Below, one piece after another: positions 17,479 to 26,020 of a DNA stretch of 64,000 nt. The notes below the pieces were generated by a model, which saw only the letters and a list, made by a program, of their open reading frames with translations, had not been told where the DNA came from and searched no databases. Numbering within the stretch: position 1 is the first letter of the stretch; every line of letters begins with the position of its first letter. A program made the translations under genes and the position numbers. The stretch spans positions 1,631,047 through 1,695,046 of the forward strand of contig NZ_RBII01000001.1 in assembly GCF_003634015.1 (NCBI RefSeq), in the 5' to 3' direction. The stretch comes from Litorimonas taeanensis (lineage in GTDB: Bacteria > Pseudomonadota > Alphaproteobacteria > Caulobacterales > Maricaulaceae).

Positions 17479-18629
17479 TGGAGCCTCTCTATAATCATCG
17501 CTGCGCCTACACCTTGCGCCCCGGTTACAACCACAAGCCCGTATCGGCCTCGACATTCATCCAATGCATCCATCAAGGTCGACAAAAGCACAGCGCCTGT
17601 AGCTCCCATAGGATGGCCTTTGGCGATATGACCGCCTCCGACATTGACTTTAGAAATATCGGGTTGAAATTCACGTTCAAATATTGCGACGGTGGGGGCG
17701 AATGCCTCCATAAATTCAATTCGATCAATATCTTTGAAATCCAAATTTGCCCGCATAAGCGCTTCTTTCATTGCAGCTATTCCTGCCAATAAAGATTCTC
17801 GATCATTCCCACCTTGTTCTACAAAACTAATAATCCGAGCCCTCGGAGTATTAAAAACTCCCGCCCCGCCCAATAAAGCAAGTCCCGCACCATCGGCCAT
17901 TGGCGGCGCGTGAGATTTCGTCATTTGCGGTTCGTAATCTTGCCCATCTAAGGCTGAGGCATATGGCTGTGCAAAAGCACCAAAGGCAGGTTCTAACATC
18001 TGCAAAGTTTCCATATTTGTCGGTCTAATCGCTTCATCTCTATCAAGCGTGGACGTCGCGATTCTAGAGGATAACAAGGCGGTGTTTTCTTCCGCAGCTT
18101 CAGCTCTGTTTTGCGATCTTAGAGCGATTTCATCCAAGGTCTCTCGGGCAATTCCATTTTGACGCGCTAATAAATCAGCAGCCAAAGCAACAGGTATATA
18201 TTGCTTAAGTGGGGGAAGGCTTTTGTCAGAATAATAGCTTGCTTCATCGGCCATAAAGGGGACGCGGGATAACATTTCTACGCCGCCCGCCAGAGCTGTC
18301 TTTGTAAATCCAGCCGCGATAGTGGCAGTTGCGAGACCAATAGCGGAAAGACCAGACGCGCAAAAATTATTTACAGTATGTGCCGTACTGTTTTCAGGCA
18401 GATGATTTAATATCTTTGATGTCAAAGCGATATGTCCGCCCTGCGCATTTATTTGGCCTACGCAGCCAAGGGTAAGGCTTTCAACATTCTGCTTTGAAAC
18501 CGCATTTCTTTGCTCTAAAGCCCCGATTAAGTGACCAACTAATTCATGGGGTTGGTATGAAGCCAGTCCCCCACTGTCTCTCGCTTTTCCGCGCGGCGTA
18601 CGCACACAATCTTGAATATAAACATCCAT
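17475..18629 (-). CDS. Thiolase (acetyl-CoA C-acyltransferase) with atypical C-terminal motif
   Basis: 384-residue classical-thiolase relative. The nucleophile Cys90 lies in NNFCASGLSA and the catalytic His339 in AKGHPMGATG. The usual third motif, Cys-x-Gly-Gly-Gly, reads VVVTGAQGVGAA: aligned residue by residue, Thr369 replaces the Cys that acts as acid/base. The protein may therefore have altered or different acyl-transfer activity. It overlaps the following flavoenzyme gene (TTGA), and its ATG overlaps the stop of the DapB-like gene upstream (TAATG). Confidence 0.85.
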   Translation of the reverse strand: MDVYIQDCVRTPRGKARDSGGLASYQPHELVGHLIGALEQRNAVSKQNVESLTLGCVGQINAQGGHIALTSKILNHLPENSTAHTVNNFCASGLSAIGLATATIAAGFTKTALAGGVEMLSRVPFMADEASYYSDKSLPPLKQYIPVALAADLLARQNGIARETLDEIALRSQNRAEAAEENTALLSSRIATSTLDRDEAIRPTNMETLQMLEPAFGAFAQPYASALDGQDYEPQMTKSHAPPMADGAGLALLGGAGVFNTPRARIISFVEQGGNDRESLLAGIAAMKEALMRANLDFKDIDRIEFMEAFAPTVAIFEREFQPDISKVNVGGGHIAKGHPMGATGAVLLSTLMDALDECRGRYGLVVVTGAQGVGAAMIIERLH

Positions 18630-19687
18630 TATGATTTCACTTTCCCTAGCCCAATTGGAGCAAACGCGAACAAGCCTGGCGGGGCCGCAATAACGTCCGG
18701 AACGGCGTTAATCGCTACGGCGCAAACTGCATCAGTCAAAGCGCGAGAGGGCGGCTTGTCGGGGTCAGGCTCTGATATGTCCAAAGTCATTGTTATATTT
18801 GGACGCCCTTTTATTTTTAGCATCCAGTGCCCTTGCTTATCGCTCTCATGCAAAGCGGTATCAGCCGTCCATATGATTGACAGCACGATATCTGTTCCGT
18901 TTTCGAGCCTTGCTGTCCAAAACCATTCGGTAGCAGCGACCGAGCCTTTTTTGATGACACCCGGAATTAAATGAATGTCTTTCGGCGCTAAAGTTAATTT
19001 GTGATCAGGTGTAATCTTGGCAATCTTGCTTCCGAAATGATGCGCGCAATAATAAAATATCTCTGAAAATAAAGCGCTATAAAGCTCTGCCAAAGGCCCT
19101 TTACGAATATCTACCTTTGCAGGGTCAGACCCCAGTCCCATTAAGTCAAAAACAAATGCGCCGCTGGTCATTGCCGAAGCATCTACAGTTTCAAAAAGAC
19201 TAATCTCGTTAATATCAACCGACATGGCGGCAGCGCTCATTATAAGCCTTTCCGCAACCAAACCGGGGTTCACACCCACACCCGCAAGTGTCGCGCCGCC
19301 TTTTATGGCGGCTTCTTTCAGGGCATTCGCATAGGCTTCGCCTTGCGCTTCAGGCCAATGAAAACCGGCCGTAGAAATAACATTTTTACCTGACTCTAAT
19401 AAGGCTATCACATCTGGAACCATCGCCTCATAGGGCAAGGTAATGCGCGGCATATGAATAACAACGTCCGCCTCAACAGCCATGATATCGGCTTTGCTAC
19501 GTGTCGTTTTAATCCCTGTTTCTGGACGTTTGGCTATTTCGCCTAAATCAAGCCCCGCCTTTCGGTCTGAGTAAACGAGCGCCCCCACTAGGTCCATCTC
19601 ATCATGATCCAGAACCATCCGCATAGAGGTTCGGCCCATAGAGCCTGTGGCCCATTGAATAACTTTTGTTCGATTAAAACCTACCAT
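18629..19687 (-). CDS. DapB-like NAD(P)-dependent dehydrogenase
   Basis: 352-residue protein with an N-terminal Rossmann motif in VIQWATGSMGRTSMRMVLDH and a body resembling the dihydrodipicolinate-reductase-like proteins annotated in actinobacteria and sphingomonads (2,4-diaminopentanoate dehydrogenase relatives). Lysine biosynthesis is unlikely, since it lies in an acyl-CoA gene cluster and lacks the compact DapB length. First gene of the leftward operon with thiolase and flavoenzyme; its ATG is 35 bases after regulatory motif copy C. The actual reaction is unknown. Confidence 0.77.
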   Translation of the reverse strand: MVGFNRTKVIQWATGSMGRTSMRMVLDHDEMDLVGALVYSDRKAGLDLGEIAKRPETGIKTTRSKADIMAVEADVVIHMPRITLPYEAMVPDVIALLESGKNVISTAGFHWPEAQGEAYANALKEAAIKGGATLAGVGVNPGLVAERLIMSAAAMSVDINEISLFETVDASAMTSGAFVFDLMGLGSDPAKVDIRKGPLAELYSALFSEIFYYCAHHFGSKIAKITPDHKLTLAPKDIHLIPGVIKKGSVAATEWFWTARLENGTDIVLSIIWTADTALHESDKQGHWMLKIKGRPNITMTLDISEPDPDKPPSRALTDAVCAVAINAVPDVIAAPPGLFAFAPIGLGKVKS

Positions 19688-19710
19688 ATTGTTACTTTAG
19701 AGTAGTTGCG

Positions 19711-19736
19711 CTTTCATGTCAGTATCTTTATGAAAG
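19711..19736. promoter_or_regulatory. Inverted repeat CTTTCAT-N12-ATGAAAG between divergent operons
   Basis: Perfect 7-base arms. The right arm is part of motif copy C, read leftwards; the left arm belongs to a partial copy read rightwards (GCTTTCAT-N4-GTAT) toward the CoA ligase. It fits a dimeric regulator or two facing half-sites controlling both directions. Confidence 0.5.
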
Positions 19737-19738
19737 TT
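19722..19738 (-). promoter_or_regulatory. Shared motif, copy C (AACTTTCAT-N4-ATAC) upstream of the DapB-like operon
   Basis: Exact copy of the consensus on the minus strand, directly preceded by TATAAT, which could be a -10 element. The DapB-like ATG follows 35 bases later. Confidence 0.6.
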
Positions 19739-19768
19739 ATTATAGAAAATAAATTTGGGGAAGCCTTT

Positions 19769-21460
19769 ATGATCCTAACACCAAAGGAAACAGTTTCAGA
19801 ATATGTGAAAAAAGGATGGTGGTCAGACGTCACAGTCAACGACCTTTTTCAAGCGGCTTGCGATAAACACCCTAATGAGATGGCCTTAATTGACCCGCTG
19901 AACAGGCTTTCAATGGATGGTGTGGCTCCAAGATCGTTAACATGGAATGCTTTGCGAAATCTAACTGACTCAGTCGCCACAGCTCTTTTGGAATTAGGCT
20001 TGAACAAAGACGACCGCATTCTTGTTCAACTTCCCAATACAGTTGATGCCGTTATTATCTTTCTAGCGGCCTCCAAATTGGGGCTTATCATCAGTCCGAT
20101 TGTTATGCAGTATCGAGAACACGAGCTTCGACACGCTATACATAAGATTAAGCCGCGCGCATTTATCACGATTAAATCATTCAATGGATTCAATCATGCG
20201 GATTTAGGCAAGACTCTAGCCACAGAAAACGAAGACCTTGACCTCATCGTTTTATCGGATGACCCTGAGAAAACGTCATTATTGGAAACTACGGCAGACA
20301 CAGCGCGCCTCTCTAATTATGCCGCTAACAACCCTATTAACGCCGCTGAAATCCTGACGATTTGTTGGACTTCTGGGACGGAGTCACAATCAAAGGGCGT
20401 TCCAAGGTGTCATTCTCACTGGGTATTAAACGCAGAAGTTATTATTGATTCTCTTGAAATGCGAGAGAGCGATGTTTTGCTTAACCCCTTCCCGCTGGTT
20501 AATATTGGTTCGATAGGCGGGTTGGTTTTGCCGTGGCTCATGCTGCAATCGAAACTTGTTTTACATCACCCTTTTGATATCGGCATATTCCTGCAACAAA
20601 TACAAGACGAAGGCGTGACCTATACAATTGCGCCGCCAGCCGTATTGGGTGCCTTGTTGAAACAGCCTGATCTCTTGAAAAAATTCAATATCTCATCACT
20701 TCGTGCCATTGGTTCAGGCTCTGCTCCGCTTTCCCCTTGGCTGATTGATAGCTGGAAACAATCCTATAATATCGAGATAACAAATGTATTTGGTTCGAAT
20801 GAAGGGTCTTCACTGTTTTCAAGCCCAAAATCCGTCCCCGACACCACTGAACGGGCTCGCTACTTTCCTCGCCTAGGCGCCAAAGACATATATTGGGAAG
20901 GCCGAACAGCTCAGGTTTTGAAGACAAAATTAGTAGATTTAGCAACAGGTGACGACATCACTGAACCTGGCAAAACAGGCGAATTGCGCCTTGCAGGAGC
21001 AACTATGTTTTCTGGATATTGGGAGTCGCCAGAACTTAATCGCAAAGCCTTTGATGAGGCTGGGTATTACAAAACAGGTGACTTATTTCAAATCGCAGGG
21101 GATGGAAACTTATCGCGGTATTATAGCTTTGTTGGCCGCTCTAAAGAGATAATCGTAAGGGGCGGCGTAAATATTTCTCCTGCGGAACTTGATGACCTTA
21201 TCGTGGGTCACCCCAAGATTAGCGAAGCCGCGACTGTAGGTATTGATGATTCACGACTTGGAGAAAAAGTCGCGGTCGCAATTGTGCCAAATGCTGGAGA
21301 GACAGTAGAACTATCAGATATTTCTGATTGGTTGGCAGAAAAAGGAACAGCGATATTCAAACGCCCCGAATTTATTGTCACTGTTCCTAGCCTCCCTCGT
21401 AATGCGATGAATAAAGTCATGCGTGACACTTTGAGAGAAACAGTCCTGTCCTTGTTATAA
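19769..21460 (+). CDS. Acyl-CoA synthetase (AMP-forming)
   Basis: 563-residue ANL-superfamily ligase. The P-loop reads TSGTESQSKGVPR at 201-213, with Glu-Ser-Gln in place of the usual Thr-Gly-x. The later motifs VFGSNEG, YKTGDLF and VGRSKEIIVRGGVNISPAE are present, so it is probably active. ATG at 19769 follows GGGGAAG; an upstream ATG would add 21 weakly supported residues. Second ligase of the island, divergent from the DapB-like operon and ending 4 bases before the convergent dioxygenase gene. Confidence 0.87.
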   Translation: MILTPKETVSEYVKKGWWSDVTVNDLFQAACDKHPNEMALIDPLNRLSMDGVAPRSLTWNALRNLTDSVATALLELGLNKDDRILVQLPNTVDAVIIFLAASKLGLIISPIVMQYREHELRHAIHKIKPRAFITIKSFNGFNHADLGKTLATENEDLDLIVLSDDPEKTSLLETTADTARLSNYAANNPINAAEILTICWTSGTESQSKGVPRCHSHWVLNAEVIIDSLEMRESDVLLNPFPLVNIGSIGGLVLPWLMLQSKLVLHHPFDIGIFLQQIQDEGVTYTIAPPAVLGALLKQPDLLKKFNISSLRAIGSGSAPLSPWLIDSWKQSYNIEITNVFGSNEGSSLFSSPKSVPDTTERARYFPRLGAKDIYWEGRTAQVLKTKLVDLATGDDITEPGKTGELRLAGATMFSGYWESPELNRKAFDEAGYYKTGDLFQIAGDGNLSRYYSFVGRSKEIIVRGGVNISPAELDDLIVGHPKISEAATVGIDDSRLGEKVAVAIVPNAGETVELSDISDWLAEKGTAIFKRPEFIVTVPSLPRNAMNKVMRDTLRETVLSLL

Positions 21461-21464
21461 AGAT

Positions 21465-22919
21465 CTATAGCTTAGACCTATCGACCCATGTTGAATGCGT
21501 GCCGCTACACATTTTGTGAGGTATTTTAATTCTGCACACGGGGCCTTCTGAAAACTTCTTAGCATCAATAAGAATACATTCAGATGTTCCCTTATTTTCA
21601 TCAATTATAAAACTGACCAAATAGCCATCATCTTCTGATTGCGCATTAAGTCTGGGTGCGAAAGGCGCTTCGGAGGCATATCGACCCTCTTCGAGATGTA
21701 CTTCTTCGCTCTCTCCGGTGACGAGGTCATGCTTCACAAATCCATTGAATAGGAACCATCCCGGCTTCGATTGGACACTATAAACATAACGATATTTTTG
21801 ACCTGCATATTGCTGATTTATCATACCGAACTCTACTACCCTGTCGTCTAATCGTTCTTCGGTTGTCGTTCCGTCTTTTAAATTAAAGCGCCAACGGTGT
21901 AGCTTAGATTGCAAACTATGAAGGTCAACATAAGCCATGAGATGGCCGTGTTTTCCTGCTTCTTTGATCGGCTCTGGCGACGGATTCTCCTGAAAATACC
22001 CATCCAAAATAACTTCATCTCCCTCTTCATAAGCATTCAACCAATGAAGAACATATGTTGGGCTCGCCTCGAACCAGCGCACATCTTCTGACCCGCCATG
22101 ACGAGGAATAAGACCAAAACGAGAGGGCAAACCCTCATGCGATCTCACGGCATGAATATTACGCTTCAGAAGCTCTTGATCCCAAAAAACAGGAAGGTCA
22201 TTAAGTATAGACCAGTTTTCACTAAAGGCCATATCATGAGGTAGCCGAGGGCCTGGTAGATCGATCGGAACGTAATTTGTTAGCTTTCCCTCTTTATTCA
22301 CAACGCCGTAATGCATGTAAGGCACTGATTTACTGTAGTTAAAAAACAACAGCTCATCCGTCGCTTCATCGACTTTGGGATGCGCCGAGATACCATCTAA
22401 TGGCACCCATGGGGCTACGCCCTCAAATTCTAAAGTCTCTGGATCTAATATATACCCCTCGCCGCATTGGTAAAATGTAGCGATGGCTTTCCCGCGATGC
22501 ACAACCACATCAGTACTTGCTGTATCTTTCAACCCGCCATGCGCACCAAATCCGGGGCGTTTTGATGTGCCAGGGCCATCCATTAAACCGCCCCACTGCG
22601 CGCTCCCTAAGGTCTGCTCAAGCTCAAAACCCCGCGTGCGAACAAATCGATTTCGATAACTTGCAGTGCCTTTAGAGAAACTTATCTGATGGATCATACC
22701 ATCGCCATCAAAAGGGTGATGACGGCCCAAGGGCTGATGAACTTGGTTTTCGGTATTGCGCAGATAAATCCCATCAATGTCTTTAGGAATCTCGCCAGCG
22801 ATCACTTCAAGGTCTGTTGCATTGACCTCTTCATGTTGCGGTGTCCATGCCCCGCTTAGATAAGGGTGGTTACTCGGCTGTAAATTCGATTTTATTTTTT
22901 TAAGTCGCTCAATTTCCAT
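21465..22919 (-). CDS. Carotenoid/stilbene cleavage dioxygenase family (RPE65-like)
   Basis: 484-residue seven-bladed propeller dioxygenase with a non-haem Fe(II). The four His ligands can be placed: GISAHPKVDEAT, RLPHDMAFSE, YVLHWLNAYEEGDE and the C-terminal CSGTHSTWVDR. Relatives cleave C=C bonds of carotenoids, apocarotenoids or lignostilbenes. The N-terminus with LSGAWTPQHEEV and no signal peptide indicates a cytosolic enzyme. ATG at 22919 follows GGTGA; the ORF extends 4 codons further. Divergent from the LEH-like/MFS operon. This gene most suggests an isoprenoid or stilbene substrate for the island. Confidence 0.9.
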   Translation of the reverse strand: MEIERLKKIKSNLQPSNHPYLSGAWTPQHEEVNATDLEVIAGEIPKDIDGIYLRNTENQVHQPLGRHHPFDGDGMIHQISFSKGTASYRNRFVRTRGFELEQTLGSAQWGGLMDGPGTSKRPGFGAHGGLKDTASTDVVVHRGKAIATFYQCGEGYILDPETLEFEGVAPWVPLDGISAHPKVDEATDELLFFNYSKSVPYMHYGVVNKEGKLTNYVPIDLPGPRLPHDMAFSENWSILNDLPVFWDQELLKRNIHAVRSHEGLPSRFGLIPRHGGSEDVRWFEASPTYVLHWLNAYEEGDEVILDGYFQENPSPEPIKEAGKHGHLMAYVDLHSLQSKLHRWRFNLKDGTTTEERLDDRVVEFGMINQQYAGQKYRYVYSVQSKPGWFLFNGFVKHDLVTGESEEVHLEEGRYASEAPFAPRLNAQSEDDGYLVSFIIDENKGTSECILIDAKKFSEGPVCRIKIPHKMCSGTHSTWVDRSKL

Positions 22920-23015
22920 CTTACTCACCAATTAGGTTTCTACAATTCCTCTCGGAAGGCATTTTCGGTCATTCACATATTTGTATTGACGTACTTACAA
23001 ACTTCCCGCAGGTAT

Positions 23016-23032
23016 AACTTTCATAATAATAC
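23016..23032 (+). promoter_or_regulatory. Shared motif, copy A (AACTTTCAT-N4-ATAC) upstream of LEH-like/MFS operon
   Basis: Exact consensus copy, ending 15 bases before the ATG at 23048 and directly upstream of its GGAGG. The flanks add GTAT on the left, so the full site GTAT-N13-ATAC has a dyad. Confidence 0.6.
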
Positions 23033-23047
23033 TAACTGGAGGATTTC

Positions 23048-23569
23048 ATGGACTTTCGCAAGATATTTATTGCCGCAGCACTCAGCTGCACCGCCCTAAC
23101 GGCCTGTAGTCAGGCCGATCAGGCCACGCATCAACCAAGTGTAACTGCAGAAACACATCAAAATATGGAGACCGACATGCAAGCCGATCCAAAGATAGCT
23201 GTTGTGGAAGAAATGATAACCGCATGGAACGAAAAAGAGTGGAACAAGATTGCAGACCTTTTCACAGAAGACGGTGTTCTGCACTCTATGATGATTGACC
23301 CTGTTGTCGGCCGCGAAACCATTCGAAAGCGTATTGTTGGCTTAGGGGAAGGCCTTTCTGAAATTACACTTAACATCATCAACATTGGACGTATCAATGA
23401 TGTTGTTGTCATCGAACGTGTGGATGAATTCACCTATAAAGGCCATAAGGGCAAGGTTCCTGTCGTCGGCATTTTAGAAGTTGAAGGCGATAAAGTTAAA
23501 GTCTGGCGTGAGTATTATGACCGCGCAGAGTTGCTCGCTGAAATGGGACTAGAACACGACTTTGATTAG
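23048..23569 (+). CDS. Limonene-1,2-epoxide hydrolase-like lipoprotein (NTF2 fold)
   Basis: 173 residues with a clear lipoprotein signal (hydrophobic stretch then LTAC, Cys20) and a linker before an NTF2-like domain at about 48-170. The catalytic-type pattern of limonene-1,2-epoxide hydrolases is intact: Arg124-x-Asp126 in IERVDEF and Asp158 in VWREYYD, with the expected spacing of about 32 residues. An exported, membrane-tethered member would be unusual because characterised enzymes are cytosolic. Strong GGAGG ribosome-binding site. Followed after 14 nt by an MFS transporter gene. Confidence 0.83.
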   Translation: MDFRKIFIAAALSCTALTACSQADQATHQPSVTAETHQNMETDMQADPKIAVVEEMITAWNEKEWNKIADLFTEDGVLHSMMIDPVVGRETIRKRIVGLGEGLSEITLNIINIGRINDVVVIERVDEFTYKGHKGKVPVVGILEVEGDKVKVWREYYDRAELLAEMGLEHDFD

Positions 23570-23583
23570 GACAGGAACACCTG

Positions 23584-24933
23584 ATGACTAACCCTGCTAC
23601 AACACATGAAACATTAATAGCTGAAACCGATACAAGCCAGCCCTTCCCCAAGGCCATCGTGTCATGGGGCATCGTGGCGGCCTTCTTTATCGCTTATATC
23701 TTCTCTTTTATCGACCGCATGATTATCGGTCTTTTAGTAGAGTCTATCAAAGAAGACCTCGTCTTGACGGATACACAGATAGGCCTTTTACAAGGCCTCG
23801 CTTTTGCTATTTTCTACACTGTAGCGGGGATTCCTATTGGACGATTAATTGATCGCGCACCCCGTATGAAAATTGTGGCTTTAGGAATAGCTGTCTGGAG
23901 TATCATGACGGCAATTTGTGCCGGTGTGAGTAATTTTTGGCAATTCTTTGTGGCCCGAATGGGCGTTGGGGTTGGAGAAGCTGTTTTGTCTCCTGCCGCG
24001 TATTCAGTGATTTCCGATAGTTTTCCAAAAAACAAAATTGGTTTGCCTATGGGAGTTTATGGTCTTGGTTCGGCTATCGGTGCGGGACTGGCCTTTATGC
24101 TAGGCGCTGTGGTCGTTGCGGCCGTTTCGAATGCAGGTCAAACCTCTCTACCCATATTAGGCGAAGTAAAAGCCTGGCAGATTGCTTTTCTTGTGGCAGG
24201 CATACCTGGATTGCTAGTCGCCTTAATGTTTCTCTTTCTCCCTGAGCCTAAGCGTCGTTTCACGGCGGCCGAAGCCGAGACAAAGGAGCCTGTACCCTTA
24301 TCTAAGGTCGTTGATCACATGCAGGAAAATCGTGTATTTTTCTGGTCACTCTTTGTGGGTGTTGGTGCTGTGAATCTTTCTGTTCTTGGGTCTATCTCAT
24401 GGTTACCAGCCATGCTGATGCGGACATTTGAAATGGAAATGGTGCATGCTGGCTGGTTTGCGGGTGCCATGTTAATTATTGGCGGCCTCATCGGATTAAT
24501 TGGCGGCGGCGCTTTAATGGACCGCATTGGCGGCGGCACGCCCGCTGTTAGACTCAAATTTTGTGGCTGGTCAGCCTTAATTGGATCCATCGGCGCTCTC
24601 ATCTTTCCAATTACAGGCAGTATTCCCCTTTTAGCGGTCTCGTTTGTTCTGTTTTTCTCAGCCGCGGCTGTGGCCGTTGGCGCAGCGCCTTCGACTATTC
24701 AGCAATTAGCGCCTAACCGTATGCGAGCCACAATCTCAGCCGCATATGTCTTTGCCGTCAATGCAATTGGCCTCGGCTTAGGCCCGACATTAACCGCATG
24801 GATTGGCGATACATTCTTTCCTTTTGAGTCTGGCATTCGCTATGCCATCGTCATTGTGGCCGTAAGCGGGTATCTTATTGGCGCCCTATTATTTTATGTC
24901 GCGGCCAAGAGCTTAAAAACTAAAAAACTATAG
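23584..24933 (+). CDS. MFS transporter (spinster-like family)
   Basis: 449-residue major facilitator with about 12 TM segments. The N-terminal half carries FIDRMIIGLLVESIKEDLVL and the loop GIPIGRLIDRAPR, typical of the spinster/sugar-phosphate-like branch. A loop between the halves is charged (EPKRRFTAAEAETKEP). It may carry the island's substrate or an intermediate across the inner membrane. Second gene of the LEH-like operon. Confidence 0.87.
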   Translation: MTNPATTHETLIAETDTSQPFPKAIVSWGIVAAFFIAYIFSFIDRMIIGLLVESIKEDLVLTDTQIGLLQGLAFAIFYTVAGIPIGRLIDRAPRMKIVALGIAVWSIMTAICAGVSNFWQFFVARMGVGVGEAVLSPAAYSVISDSFPKNKIGLPMGVYGLGSAIGAGLAFMLGAVVVAAVSNAGQTSLPILGEVKAWQIAFLVAGIPGLLVALMFLFLPEPKRRFTAAEAETKEPVPLSKVVDHMQENRVFFWSLFVGVGAVNLSVLGSISWLPAMLMRTFEMEMVHAGWFAGAMLIIGGLIGLIGGGALMDRIGGGTPAVRLKFCGWSALIGSIGALIFPITGSIPLLAVSFVLFFSAAAVAVGAAPSTIQQLAPNRMRATISAAYVFAVNAIGLGLGPTLTAWIGDTFFPFESGIRYAIVIVAVSGYLIGALLFYVAAKSLKTKKL

Positions 24934-24999
24934 ATAAAGTTGCAATTATACACCCCCTAGAATGGACAGATATACGGTAATTGTTCATAGTATAAATCT

Positions 25000-25956
25000 A
25001 TGGAAAAAGATCTTATTCGTTCGTGCTCAATTTGGCGTGCGCTAGAAGTTATTGGCGATTACCCTATCCTGCTTATTCTCGAAGTGAGTTGGCTTGGCGG
25101 AAAGCGCTTTGACGGCTTTCGCCGGCGCACAGGGCTTTTAAAGGCCTCTCTATCCAGTCGCCTAAAACGACTGGTCGAGGCGGACATTATGGTGAAGCGC
25201 AAATATTGCGATAGCCCGCCGCGTTATGAGTACATTATGACGGATAAGGGTCAGGACCTTTATTGGGTCGCTTTGATGTTATTGCGGTGGGAACGACGCT
25301 GGCAAGAACCCGGGAAAATCACGGTAGAGCTTACTCATAAACCTTGTGGCAAAATTTTTGAGCCCGTTCCTGCCTGTGGAAGCTGTAATGACGAAATAAA
25401 CCCAACTCAGGTCGAATGGAAAGAAGGGCCAGGTCTTGGATGGATGGTTCCGCTTTATAGTCGTCGCCGTAGGAGCCGAGACGCAGAACAACGCTCCATT
25501 TCACTAATGGACCAAGCCGCTCAAATCATGGGAGATAGATGGTCTAGTCTTATTTTACGCTCTATTTATACAGGCATTAATCGATTTGATGACATTCGTG
25601 TCGATACGGCCATCGCAACCAACATTTTATCAGAAAGATTAAATTGGTTGGAAGAAATTGGCATGATCCGACAAGAGCAATATAATACGAACCCACCCCG
25701 TTACGAATATAGATTACGATCAAAAGGCGTAGATTATTACCATGCTTTGCTGATGCTTATGAAATGGGGGGATAAATATTATGTCTCACCCGAGGGACCG
25801 CCGCTTCTGCTCACGCATCTTCCTTGTGAGTCAGATCTTAACCCACAAGTGATTTGCTCTGAATGCCGAAAGCCTATCCATATCAGCGATGTGACCTATG
25901 ATATATCAGGAAATTTCGATGTTCCATCTACCGTGACCGCCGCTGCTTCAGAGTAA
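25000..25956 (+). CDS. Double HxlR-type transcriptional regulator with Cys pairs
   Basis: 318 residues made of two HxlR winged helices in tandem, at about 1-100 and 165-265. Each ends with the same layout (PPRYEY followed by LMLLRW or LMLMKWGDKYY) and is followed by a Cys cluster: HKPCG...CGSC at about 107-128 and HLPCE...CSEC at about 270-292, suggesting metal binding. Single-domain HxlR proteins act as dimers, so this may be a covalent dimer. It is the only DNA-binding protein in the island and thus the prime candidate to read the shared motif. No clear Shine-Dalgarno; a TATAAA lies just before the ATG. Confidence 0.83.
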   Translation: MEKDLIRSCSIWRALEVIGDYPILLILEVSWLGGKRFDGFRRRTGLLKASLSSRLKRLVEADIMVKRKYCDSPPRYEYIMTDKGQDLYWVALMLLRWERRWQEPGKITVELTHKPCGKIFEPVPACGSCNDEINPTQVEWKEGPGLGWMVPLYSRRRRSRDAEQRSISLMDQAAQIMGDRWSSLILRSIYTGINRFDDIRVDTAIATNILSERLNWLEEIGMIRQEQYNTNPPRYEYRLRSKGVDYYHALLMLMKWGDKYYVSPEGPPLLLTHLPCESDLNPQVICSECRKPIHISDVTYDISGNFDVPSTVTAAASE

Positions 25957-25970
25957 CTCTTTTTAATATA

Positions 25971-25987
25971 AACTTTCATTAACATAC
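25971..25987 (+). promoter_or_regulatory. Shared motif, copy B (AACTTTCAT-N4-ATAC) upstream of the SDR/SnoaL operon
   Basis: Exact consensus copy preceded by AATATA; it ends 33 bases before the ATG at 26021. Confidence 0.6.
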
Positions 25988-26020
25988 CCTCTCTGTTATA
26001 CTACAGAAAACGAGGGAATA

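Noticed and set aside
17479..17556. N-terminal extension of the nitronate monooxygenase-like protein
   Set aside because: It lies entirely within the coupled thiolase gene and reads as Arg/Cys-rich non-family sequence; TTG at 17478 with TTGA overlap is preferred.
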